A DNA stretch of 8,745 nucleotides from Candidatus Pacearchaeota archaeon ex4484_71 (GCA_002254395.1 NJDN01000015.1:1-8745); one strand, 5' to 3'; numbered from the stretch's first letter, positions 1 through 5,034 are shown. Made by a program: numbers and translations. Notes: generated by a model from the sequence alone, not told the origin.

Positions 1-146
1 TTTCAAGGTTGTAAATACAAGAAGTTCCATCAAAATCATTCAAGATAAAGGTCTTGGATTCCTTGTGATATTCCCATCCTTTTTCTGTGGAAAACCCATA
101 AGAGCGAACATCCTTTTCAAGGTTGTAAATACAAGAAGTTCCATCA
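1..146 (-). repeat. 114-bp (38-codon) tandem coding repeat
   Basis: Bases 1-32 and 115-146 are identical, and similarity continues beyond them in both directions. The offset of 114 bases is exactly 38 codons. The identity at nucleotide level, including third positions, suggests a recent internal duplication. Only one full unit and part of a second lie inside the window, so the total copy number is unknown. Confidence 0.85.
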
Positions 147-271
147 TCATCATTCAAAACAAAAATCCCTTTGACTTCAATTTCTTCTACAGAAATAATG
201 CCTTTTGAGATTTCCTTTTTCACTTTCTTCAGAAGTGCCTTTTCTTCTGAATTCATTTTATTTTTTTTCAT
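1..271 (-). CDS. N-terminal part of a tandem-repeat protein (runs off the left edge)
   Basis: The reading frame opens with ATG at 269-271 (MKKNKMNSEEKALLKKVKKE) and stays open to the window edge, so about 90 residues are visible. After a lysine/glutamate-rich start of about 30 residues comes a 38-residue tandem repeat. The unit contains F[VI]LND.DGTSCIYNLE, then a segment ending in GWEYHKESKT, and a second unit begins before the edge. No signal peptide is visible, so the protein is probably cytosolic. The gene follows the tRNA at 312-386 after a 40-base AT-rich leader with no Shine-Dalgarno site. The same leader stands before the gene at 7976-8593. I do not recognise the family. The short aromatic units with a DG turn suggest a beta-repeat surface, but that is inference only. 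Confidence 0.7.
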   Translation of the reverse strand, partial: MKKNKMNSEEKALLKKVKKEISKGIISVEEIEVKGIFVLNDDDGTSCIYNLEKDVRSYGFSTEKGWEYHKESKTFILNDFDGTSCIYNLE

Positions 272-306
272 GACTTTAAATTTAGTTAATAATTAAGTTA
301 ATTTCA

Positions 307-338
307 AATTGCTCCCCCGACAGGATTCGAACCTGTGA
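307..338 (-). repeat. 32-bp exact repeat at tRNA 3' end (copy 1 of 3)
   Basis: The stretch covers the T arm, the 3' acceptor strand, the G discriminator and the bases GCAATT just beyond. Identical copies are at 7394-7425 and 8634-8665. The latter two share seven more bases downstream of the tRNA. Sequence at the 3' end of a tRNA gene is the usual target of tyrosine recombinases, but no integrase is present here to support that use. Confidence 0.9.
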
Positions 339-386
339 CCTTTTGGTTACACAAACCAAACGCTCTAGCCACTGAGCTACAGGGGA
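312..386 (-). tRNA. tRNA with GUG (His-type) anticodon and enlarged anticodon arm
   Basis: It folds as a full cloverleaf: acceptor stem TCCCCTG/CGGGGGA, D arm GCTC-AGTGGCTA-GAGC, variable loop AGGTC, and T arm ACAGG-TTCGAAT-CCTGT. CCA is not encoded and the discriminator is G73. The anticodon arm is two bases longer than normal. It reads either as a 5-bp stem with the 9-base loop TTTGTGTAA, or as a 6-bp stem (TTTGGT/ACCAAA) with the 7-base loop TTGTGTA. Both readings centre on GTG, which would read His codons. Bacterial tRNA-His normally has G-1 and C73, and both are absent here. Outside the loop the sequence is identical to the tRNA at 8639-8711. It lies between the genes at 448-1458 and 1-271. 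It may be non-functional or serve an unusual role. Confidence 0.8.
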
Positions 387-392
387 AAACCA

Positions 393-444
393 AGCAAGCA
401 TTTTTGTTGTTTTACTTGCTGCTGAGAGTAAAACCGGCTTTTAC
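393..444 (-). terminator. Two hairpins after the 448-1458 gene, weak terminator
   Basis: The first hairpin directly follows the stop codon of the upstream gene: GTAAAA and TTTTAC (428-444) around a 5-base loop. The second pairs 393-398 with 415-420 (AGCAAG/CTTGCT on the minus strand) and is followed by TGGTTTT, a poor T tract that runs into the tRNA. A similar arrangement of hairpin plus TTGGTTTT precedes the tRNA at 8639-8711. Read-through into the tRNA is plausible, since I see no good promoter between the stop codon and the tRNA. Confidence 0.4.
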
Positions 445-447
445 AAA

Positions 448-1458
448 TTAAGAAGCACTTTCTGCGACAGGTCTAAACCCATGTCCTTTCAAGTTGTGCT
501 CTTCATCATAAACTCCTGACCAAGCTGAGACTCTCTCTTCACCTCCCATCCGATACCACATTCTATCAAATCCCCTATCAATCCCGCTTGGACCAACACC
601 GATCATTTCAACTTCTCTTCCCATCGGATCAAGAACTTTTTCACCAGATTTGAATCCAAAAGGTTCGCACGCTTCATCAGAGGGATCCAGATAAAATATT
701 TTTCCGTCCCGGGCAGTAACTTTAACTCCTCCATTTTCGATGAGCTCTTTTTGTTTCGCTTCAATCTCGCCGGCAAGACGTAAACCCATCTTTACGAGAT
801 CTTGTTCATAAGACACTCTCGAAAAAGGATAGGCCATCTCTTTTGCCCCATCCCCTGAGATTACACTCAAAAACAATCCATCACACCCTCCATGGAAAAC
901 AACCTCCCCATTTTTTACTTCAACAATCACAGGAGCCACTCCTCTGACAAGAAATCTTTCTCGTCCGAACTCCAGAATTGTGCCAGACTTAAATCCAAAA
1001 GGTTCGCACGCTTCATCAGAAGGATCAACATAAATCTCTACTCCCTCTGCAACCTTCACTTTGGCCCCTCCGTTTTCGGCGAGCTCTTTTTGTTTTGCTT
1101 CAACTTCTCCAGGCCTGCGGGCTCCAAGCTCCATGACTTTTGTTTTCATAGGATCTTCTGAAAAACGGCGCGCATACCCTTCCTTATTTTTAAACCAAAC
1201 AACATCATGGCCAAGTGAAGAGTCTTCAGGCGCATTGCAAGGAGCAACTCCCGCTACAACAAACTCTTCTCCCTTAAGTCGAATTTTTGCTCCTAACATG
1301 GCAGCAAAAAAATCAAAATTCTCTAACGCTGGAAAAATAATTTTTTCACCAGGTTTGACGCCAAAAGGTTTACATGCTTCCTCGGAAGCATCAACCCAGA
1401 ATGAAGAACCATCTTCAGAAACCCGAAGTTCAACCATATTTTTATCTTTTTTAAACAT
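448..1458 (-). CDS. Cytosolic protein with three copies of an unrecognised domain
   Basis: This 336-residue protein has no signal peptide or membrane helix. It consists of three related units of 113-122 residues. Each has the signature D.S.EAC.PFG..[SP]G (residues 23-37, 145-159, 258-272) with an invariant cysteine (C29, C151, C264). The signature is followed by a short beta-rich stretch ending in V.GVAP or IGVGP. Units 1 and 2 end in a helical linker, G.[AE]..EAKQKEL.ENGG (near 117-131 and 230-244). Unit 3 is shorter and ends in a different tail. Units 2 and 3 are nearly identical around the cysteine motif at DNA level too, which suggests a recent duplication. The start at 1456-1458 has no Shine-Dalgarno site; an in-frame ATG lies seven codons downstream. 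The gene follows a strong terminator, so it probably has its own promoter. I do not recognise the domain; a small beta-barrel fold that binds a ligand or nucleic acid is a guess. Confidence 0.85.
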   Translation of the reverse strand: MFKKDKNMVELRVSEDGSSFWVDASEEACKPFGVKPGEKIIFPALENFDFFAAMLGAKIRLKGEEFVVAGVAPCNAPEDSSLGHDVVWFKNKEGYARRFSEDPMKTKVMELGARRPGEVEAKQKELAENGGAKVKVAEGVEIYVDPSDEACEPFGFKSGTILEFGRERFLVRGVAPVIVEVKNGEVVFHGGCDGLFLSVISGDGAKEMAYPFSRVSYEQDLVKMGLRLAGEIEAKQKELIENGGVKVTARDGKIFYLDPSDEACEPFGFKSGEKVLDPMGREVEMIGVGPSGIDRGFDRMWYRMGGEERVSAWSGVYDEEHNLKGHGFRPVAESAS

Positions 1459-1480
1459 TTGAAACCTAAGTTTTGTTTTA

Positions 1481-1512
1481 AACCAGCATATCCTTTCCTT
1501 AGTAAACTGGTT
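1481..1512 (-). promoter_or_regulatory. Leader hairpin upstream of the 448-1458 gene
   Basis: AACCAG and CTGGTT pair perfectly (1481-1486 with 1507-1512) around a 20-base loop that contains the purine-rich AAGGAAAGGA. It sits 22 bases before the start codon, inside the presumed 5' untranslated region. It may modulate translation; no known riboswitch class is recognised. Confidence 0.35.
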
Positions 1513-1543
1513 GGTTTTTTGGAAATAAAATTTTTATCTAGTA

Positions 1544-1549
1544 ATTATA
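1544..1549 (-). promoter_or_regulatory. Possible -10 element (TATAAT)
   Basis: A perfect TATAAT on the minus strand lies about 20 bases downstream of the terminator at 1561-1604 and 85 bases before the start codon of the 448-1458 gene. The position suits a promoter for that gene. No matching -35 box is visible at 16-18 bases, so this rests on the -10 hexamer and context alone. Confidence 0.3.
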
Positions 1550-1560
1550 AGCTTTCACAT

Positions 1561-1604
1561 AAAAAAGACCCTGCTGAGAATAAAAGATTCTTAACAGCAG
1601 GGTC
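1561..1604 (-). terminator. Strong intrinsic terminator after the lipoprotein gene
   Basis: GACCCTGCTG pairs perfectly with CAGCAGGGTC (1567-1576 with 1595-1604). A further AGAAT/ATTCT pairing inside extends the stem, and TTTTTT follows on the minus strand. It starts nine bases after the stop codon of the gene at 1614-2342 and insulates that gene from the next one. Confidence 0.9.
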
Positions 1605-1613
1605 AATAAAGAA

Positions 1614-2342
1614 TTAGCTCTCAAGAGCAAGTTCCATCAACTCAAGGCCCTGCATGATTCTTTTGTTAACTTCTGCAGTTTCTGCCTCGGCTTTTCTTCT
1701 TGACATTGATTGCTCTCTGGTAAGCCATTTTTTTCCATCTTGCCCAACAAGTATAAAATCATCTTTAAAACTGACAATAAATTTCGGGCCAGGGGAAATG
1801 AACAAACTGTCTTCACAGCAGGCATACTCAAAATATTCCTCGAGGTTCTGAATTAATACGTCCCCCCAATCGTGCTTGAGAACTGCTGTGAGTTCATACT
1901 TCTCAATATATGGCAGAAGATCTTTATAACCCCATTCAACGGGAAAAGGCTTAACATTAAAAAGCTCCCAAGTGAGAGACAAATGCTCATCATTCGTTAT
2001 CTCCGCACCATTTTTAAGGAAATATCTCCCTTCTTTCCGGAGTACAAAAAGAGGCTTTGCCAAAACTCCTTGATATTCTTTTCCATTTAAAGAGTATTCA
2101 ACTTTGCTACCCTCAGGAATTCTTACCAAGGCGTACGTCCCTTCTTTAAGGGAGGAAGAGTTACCAATGAAGCTCTGAATAGAAGACTCATATGAAACCA
2201 AATTGGCTTCAAAACTTTTTTGCATGGCTTCTTTTTCGATACGAACCTCATCTGCTGCTTTTTTCTTTTCTTTTCTCTTTCCGCAGCTAGAAAGAGCCGC
2301 TACCAAAACTAATGATAACAAAAACACAATGAACTTTTTCAT
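1614..2342 (-). CDS. Exported lipoprotein of unknown function
   Basis: The 242-residue product begins with a clear lipoprotein signal peptide: MKKF, a hydrophobic core, and the lipobox LSSC with the acylated cysteine at residue 20. The mature protein starts with a very basic, lysine-rich stretch (GKRKEKKK) and a charged helical segment (about 30-60). A mixed region follows (about 65-205) with many aromatic residues and a CC pair at 175-176. The C-terminal helix (208-240) is charged and may form a coiled coil. The basic start after the cysteine could hold it close to the membrane or the cell wall. The gene ends in a strong terminator and follows the membrane protein gene at 2414-3223 by 71 bases. 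No catalytic motif is visible and the family is unknown to me. Confidence 0.85.
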   Translation of the reverse strand: MKKFIVFLLSLVLVAALSSCGKRKEKKKAADEVRIEKEAMQKSFEANLVSYESSIQSFIGNSSSLKEGTYALVRIPEGSKVEYSLNGKEYQGVLAKPLFVLRKEGRYFLKNGAEITNDEHLSLTWELFNVKPFPVEWGYKDLLPYIEKYELTAVLKHDWGDVLIQNLEEYFEYACCEDSLFISPGPKFIVSFKDDFILVGQDGKKWLTREQSMSRRKAEAETAEVNKRIMQGLELMELALES

Positions 2343-2413
2343 GATAAATTGTTTTTATGATTTTTATAAAAATTGATTAAATAATACAGCCTTAAAAAGT
2401 GGCCTTAAAATAG

Positions 2414-3223
2414 TTATCCTTCTTCGAGCAGAGCATCTTCTTCATGCTCTTCTTCTTTCTCCGGCCCCCTAAGTACAAACCCCAAAGAGGCTCCAACAAG
2501 AGAAGCTACAATGATTGTAAGAGAAAGCATGATGCTTTCCATCATAAAATATGCAATCAGAGCTCCTCCCGCACAAACCCACAAAAGTGTAAAATTACTC
2601 TTGGGGGGAAGATCCTCCTTGAAAATAAAAGCGGCAAGAAGAAATCCTACTATAAAGAATGCATTAAAAATTACAAGCGTATCTATCCCTCCAGAAAAAG
2701 CCTTGAATGAAGAAAGAAGAACCGTTATAAAAAAGAGAAATAATGCAACCAAGTAAAAATCTCCTTTTACAAAAAACATAGCTGAGAGTGAAAGGAAAAA
2801 AACAACCACAAAAATCACTACAAATTCCCCAGCAATTCCTTTCCCTCTAGATTCTATGACCCTTATTGGAGGAGTAATTAAAAGTATCTCTCTTTTTGAA
2901 GAGTCATAAATAAAAGTCCCCTCTTTCCTTACAACCTTCCTGCGGAAACCTTCATAGTAAATCTTTTTAGACAAAACAAATTTTTCAGGCTTCCCTCCTT
3001 TTTCAAAAACTTGTATATTCTGCCTGAGGTTCAGTTGATCATTAAACATTACTCCTCTCGCAATTAGAGAATCTCCCGATTCAAATTTCCTAGCAACAAT
3101 TCTGCCATCTTTTGCAATAAGGTCGTGAGTAGTTTGGGCAGAAAGCCCCAAAAAGAAGTGCCCTTGAGAAAAATCAAAAGAGGCACACATTAAAAGAATA
3201 ATTATGAACAAAAACTTTTTCAT
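2414..3223 (-). CDS. Exported-domain membrane protein with about five helices
   Basis: The 269-residue product has an N-terminal signal sequence (about 1-20, MKKFLFIIILLMCASF). An extracytoplasmic beta-rich domain of about 100 residues follows, then four or five hydrophobic helices near 132-152, 155-171, 180-200, 211-227 and 231-251. The tail (254-269) is strongly acidic. The soluble part contains the turns AKDGRIV and EGGKPEK-type loops but no catalytic motif that I can identify. The start is preceded by an AT-rich leader without a Shine-Dalgarno site. Its start lies 23 bases after the stop of the gene at 3247-3606, so the two are probably co-transcribed and may act together in the membrane. 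The family is not recognised. Confidence 0.85.
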   Translation of the reverse strand: MKKFLFIIILLMCASFDFSQGHFFLGLSAQTTHDLIAKDGRIVARKFESGDSLIARGVMFNDQLNLRQNIQVFEKGGKPEKFVLSKKIYYEGFRRKVVRKEGTFIYDSSKREILLITPPIRVIESRGKGIAGEFVVIFVVVFFLSLSAMFFVKGDFYLVALFLFFITVLLSSFKAFSGGIDTLVIFNAFFIVGFLLAAFIFKEDLPPKSNFTLLWVCAGGALIAYFMMESIMLSLTIIVASLVGASLGFVLRGPEKEEEHEEDALLEEG

Positions 3224-3246
3224 AAGCTTAGATTTTTATTTTAAAA

Positions 3247-3606
3247 CTAGATAAATAAAAGTACCAACAAAAGCACAAGGGAAAGCAAAGCAATCCCTAA
3301 AAGAGAGAAATTTTCCCATCTATGGCTCGCCTGCTCACCTTTCAACTCGGCATACTTATCGAACTCTATTATATAGGAACGATTTGTCAAAGCGAGAATA
3401 CAGATAAAAAAATTGAGAATAGCAAAGGTACCTCTTAGGAGATTTTCAAAATAATAGTCTCCAGGGTAAACAGAAAGAAACGAAAGGTATCCTCCCCTTA
3501 AAAGAATTATAAGGAAGACACTTAATAAGATAATTATCCCACAATACCAGAAAAAACCTTTCTTAGGGATATCTCCCTCATTTGAATTTATTTTTTTATT
3601 TCCCAT
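3247..3606 (-). CDS. Small three-helix membrane protein
   Basis: The 119-residue product has three predicted membrane helices (about 17-36, 56-73 and 100-119) joined by short loops. The N-terminus is polar and lysine-rich, and the protein ends within or right after the last helix. The loop at 74-99 (RSYIIEFDKYAELKGEQ) is charged. The gene is the first of a pair with 2414-3223 and starts soon after the terminator at 3638-3681. No Shine-Dalgarno site is visible. The function is unknown. Confidence 0.8.
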   Translation of the reverse strand: MGNKKINSNEGDIPKKGFFWYCGIIILLSVFLIILLRGGYLSFLSVYPGDYYFENLLRGTFAILNFFICILALTNRSYIIEFDKYAELKGEQASHRWENFSLLGIALLSLVLLLVLLFI

Positions 3607-3637
3607 TGAAATTTCATTTATTTAAAAAAATATGATC

Positions 3638-3681
3638 TAAAAAACAAGCCCCTTCCAAAGGTGAAAAACCGTCTGGAAGGG
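3638..3681 (-). terminator. Intrinsic terminator of the three-gene operon
   Basis: CCCTTCCA (3650-3657) pairs with TGGAAGGG (3674-3681), with an inner GGT/ACC pairing that shortens the loop. On the minus strand the stem is followed by GCTTGTTTTTT. It is the second of two hairpins after the zinc-ribbon gene and separates that operon from the next gene pair. Confidence 0.85.
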
Positions 3682-3701
3682 CACTTGCAAAACTAAAGAA
3701 C

Positions 3702-3716
3702 AACACTGAAAGTGTT
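3702..3716 (-). terminator. Short hairpin ahead of the main terminator
   Basis: AACACT and AGTGTT pair around a 3-base loop and are followed on the minus strand by GTTCTTTAGTTTT. It lies about 22 bases after the stop codon of the zinc-ribbon gene. It is weaker than the hairpin at 3650-3681 and may act as a first terminator or protect the mRNA 3' end. Confidence 0.5.
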
Positions 3717-3738
3717 TAGTGAGCCTCTCAAACAAAAC

Positions 3739-3936
3739 CTATCCTGCTTTAACTGCACCGGAGCCACAGCTTGGACAAAACCCGTTTACAAATCCACTCT
3801 CACTTCTTTGGAGAGAGGAAAGTTTTGAATACTCCTCAGAACCCAAAAGGAATTTTTTTCCACAACTTAGGCAAACAAAATAATCCACTTCTCCAGTCTT
3901 TTTTTTGTTTTCCGGAATATTGTGTGATTTACCCAT
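3739..3936 (-). CDS. Small zinc-ribbon protein
   Basis: The 65-residue product carries two CxxC knuckles, CLSCGKKF (C22, C25) and FCPSCGSG (C54, C57), 28 residues apart. This is a typical zinc-ribbon arrangement for one structural zinc. The middle part is polar and serine-rich. The start is well supported by the perfect site AAGGAGGTG placed 4-5 bases before the ATG at 3934-3936. The gene overlaps the end of the gene at 3929-4240 by eight bases, so the two are translationally coupled. Zinc ribbons of this size bind nucleic acid or protein partners. Here the partner might be one of the OB-fold proteins in the same operon (inference). Confidence 0.85.
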   Translation of the reverse strand: MGKSHNIPENKKKTGEVDYFVCLSCGKKFLLGSEEYSKLSSLQRSESGFVNGFCPSCGSGAVKAG

Positions 3937-4240
3937 AATACACCTCCTTTCTTGCTTTCTTTTCTTTCGGATTCCTTCTGTATTTTTTCAAATCCCCTGG
4001 TCTCAAAGTCTCAACAACAAATCTCCCCCCTTTATGATCGAGGATTTTAACAAAAGTTCCCGAAGAAATTTCTCCAAACTCACCACCAGAGATTTTGGCT
4101 TCATAGATCTTTCCTTTAACCACAATTTTCCCTTGTTTTTTGGGAACCGGTCCGGACTTAACAGTTTTAATTGTCTCAAAGACTCTTGCAGACATCCCAA
4201 TAAATCTCCACAAACTTTTTTGATTTCTTTTTTTCTGCAT
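3929..4240 (-). CDS. Stand-alone NfeD-like OB-fold protein
   Basis: In this 103-residue protein, residues about 36-79 follow the pattern of the C-terminal OB fold of NfeD proteins: G.I.V.G..Y.A, a GG turn, then a SSGT.V.I segment and G..[FL].VE. The match is to the fold pattern only. The usual NfeD membrane helices and protease-like domain are missing. Both ends are rich in lysine and arginine (residues 1-12 and 85-99), which would suit binding to nucleic acid or membrane lipid. No signal peptide is visible. The ATG at 4238-4240 has no Shine-Dalgarno site; M16 is preceded by GGAG at about 10 bases and is an alternative start. It follows the related gene at 4266-4568 by 25 bases. Confidence 0.8.
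   Translation of the reverse strand: MQKKRNQKSLWRFIGMSARVFETIKTVKSGPVPKKQGKIVVKGKIYEAKISGGEFGEISSGTFVKILDHKGGRFVVETLRPGDLKKYRRNPKEKKARKEVYYG
3940..3949 (-). promoter_or_regulatory. Strong Shine-Dalgarno site of the zinc-ribbon gene
   Basis: The minus strand reads AAAGGAGGTG just before the ATG at 3934-3936. This is one of only two near-perfect sites in the window. It fixes the start and lies inside the upstream coding sequence. Confidence 0.75.
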
Positions 4241-4265
4241 AATAACAACAATTTAAATTTTGAAA

Positions 4266-4568
4266 TTAGTTAATTTTTATTTTTGTTACCAAAAGGGACT
4301 TCCCTACCCATGCAGGTACTATCTTAACTCTCTCCCCCTCAAGAATCTTTCCATTTGAAGAATACGCAGGGTACTTTTTTCCTCCTTCTACTTCTACCTC
4401 TCCCTTTCCGCCATAAGGGATTTCCTTAGTTACTTTGGCATAAGGCCCAAAAGATGAATCCTTCCCCTCAATGCCTTCTCTATCATCTTCACAAAGGCCT
4501 AAAAATGTAATCGTTGCGGCAGCCATTACCGACAGAAAAAGAGATACAAAAACAATTGATTTTTTCAT
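4266..4568 (-). CDS. Membrane-anchored or secreted NfeD-like OB-fold protein
   Basis: This 100-residue protein starts with MKKSIVFVSLFLSVMAAATI, a signal peptide or N-terminal anchor. A Cys at 26 is preceded by LGL, which is not a good lipobox. A short acidic linker follows (27-40). Residues about 54-98 match the NfeD C-terminal pattern: GKGEVEVEGGKKYPAYS, then G.ILEGE.VKIV and G..LLVTKI. It is a distant paralogue of the next gene and places the same fold on the outer face of the membrane, while the other copy stays inside. The start is certain: AAGGAGG precedes the ATG by five bases. It heads the operon 4568-3739, and the promoter at 4622-4649 serves it. Confidence 0.85.
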   Translation of the reverse strand: MKKSIVFVSLFLSVMAAATITFLGLCEDDREGIEGKDSSFGPYAKVTKEIPYGGKGEVEVEGGKKYPAYSSNGKILEGERVKIVPAWVGKSLLVTKIKIN

Positions 4569-4572
4569 TTTT

Positions 4573-4579
4573 CCTCCTT
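4573..4579 (-). promoter_or_regulatory. Perfect Shine-Dalgarno site of the first NfeD-like gene
   Basis: AAGGAGG lies four to five bases before the ATG at 4566-4568. It confirms that the organism has a standard anti-Shine-Dalgarno sequence, even though most genes in the window lack such a site. Confidence 0.85.
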
Positions 4580-4621
4580 TTTTAAATTTAACAATAATTT
4601 GACAAAAAATATCTCGCTCAA

Positions 4622-4649
4622 ACTATATTCGTTTGAACATCAATTTCAA
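4622..4649 (-). promoter_or_regulatory. Sigma-70-type promoter of the OB-fold/zinc-ribbon operon
   Basis: The -35 box TTGAAA (4644-4649) and the -10 box TATAGT (4622-4627) each match the consensus at five of six positions and are 16 bases apart. The promoter begins just after a terminator-like hairpin (4651-4690). Transcription would start near 4615, giving a leader of about 45 bases with the Shine-Dalgarno site. The spacer contains an inverted repeat, TTTGAA/TTCAAA, which could be an operator. Confidence 0.6.
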
Positions 4650-4650
4650 A

Positions 4651-4690
4651 AGAAAAAGGAGAAGCTAGGAAATCTCTTCACTCCTCCTTT
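4651..4690 (-). terminator. Terminator-like hairpin before the OB-fold operon
   Basis: AAAGGAG and CTCCTTT (4684-4690 with 4655-4661) pair, with an alternative inner GAAG/CTTC pairing. TTTTTCTTTT overlaps and follows the 3' arm on the minus strand. No gene stop lies close upstream, so it would end a non-coding transcript or read-through from beyond 5035. Confidence 0.6.
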
Positions 4691-4693
4691 AAT

Positions 4694-4712
4694 TTGCTAC
4701 TCCTTTTAGCAA
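4694..4712 (-). other. Stem-loop with Shine-Dalgarno-like loop
   Basis: TTGCTA and TAGCAA form a perfect 6-bp stem around the loop AAAGGAG on the minus strand. No start codon follows at ribosome-site distance. It stands next to the terminator-like hairpin at 4651-4690 and may be part of a small RNA. Confidence 0.45.
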
Positions 4713-4950
4713 TTTGATTAAAACCCAACTTCTCGACAGCTGAAAATTTGGTGCTTCTCAATTTTTATATCACCTTAAATTTCTGCCACCGGCTACTTGC
4801 AGGCAATTCGGCAAACTTCTCAAAAAAATGCTGAAATAAATGAATTTTCGCATAGCTTTAAATGTTTAATAACAGGATTTTATGCAATTAAATAACTCTT
4901 GCGGACTGAATCATCAGATAATCCTCTTTCTCTGGCTTTCTGAGGAAGAT

Positions 4951-5011
4951 AACAAAAGAGAGGTCAACAAACACAACAAATCTTTTTGCGCTGACATTTG
5001 CCAACCTCTCT
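4951..5011 (-). terminator. Hairpin terminator after the doubtful small gene
   Basis: AGAGAGGT (minus strand 5011-5004) pairs with ACCTCTCT (4964-4957) over eight bases with a 39-base loop, followed by TTTGTT. It begins about 24 bases after the TAG stop at 5035, which gives some support to the small ORF there. Confidence 0.55.
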
Positions 5012-5034
5012 TCGCTTCTTGATTTTGACTTTGG

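Larger units (their letters stand above)
269..396 (-). repeat. Left copy of the tRNA-plus-leader direct repeat
   Basis: This stretch covers the tRNA, the 11 bases before it (TGCTTGGTTTT on the minus strand) and the leader down to the start codon of the next gene. It matches 8591-8721 with only a 5-base length difference and a few substitutions in the leader, plus the anticodon-loop change. Similarity stops just inside the coding sequence, where the two genes diverge after ATGAAAAA. Confidence 0.85.
4569..5034 (-). other. Non-coding stretch with hairpins, possible small RNA
   Basis: No convincing coding sequence is seen in these 466 bases. On the minus strand it begins with a hairpin terminator (4951-5011). 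About 240 bases without an ORF follow, then a stem-loop (4694-4712) and a second terminator-like hairpin (4651-4690), and it ends with the promoter and leader of the OB-fold operon. RNA lying between the two terminators, about 4950-4651, could be an independent small RNA, but I see no strong promoter for it and match no known family. A 27-codon ORF at 4770-4853 lacks a ribosome site. Confidence 0.4.

Noticed and set aside
1..146. CRISPR array suggested by short direct repeats
   Set aside because: The repeats are in-frame coding units with a 38-codon period, with no unique spacers of CRISPR size and no cas genes.
892..1462. Plus-strand reading frames opposite the three-repeat protein
   Set aside because: They are shadows of the repeat gene, with low-complexity serine/phenylalanine-rich products and no ribosome site.
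4599..4628. Plus-strand promoter-like pair TTGACA ... TATATT
   Set aside because: The spacing is 19 bases and no plus-strand gene follows.
4770..4853. 27-codon ORF starting MRKFIYFSIF
   Set aside because: It has a signal-peptide-like start but no ribosome site and no coding support, so it is likely chance in AT-rich DNA.
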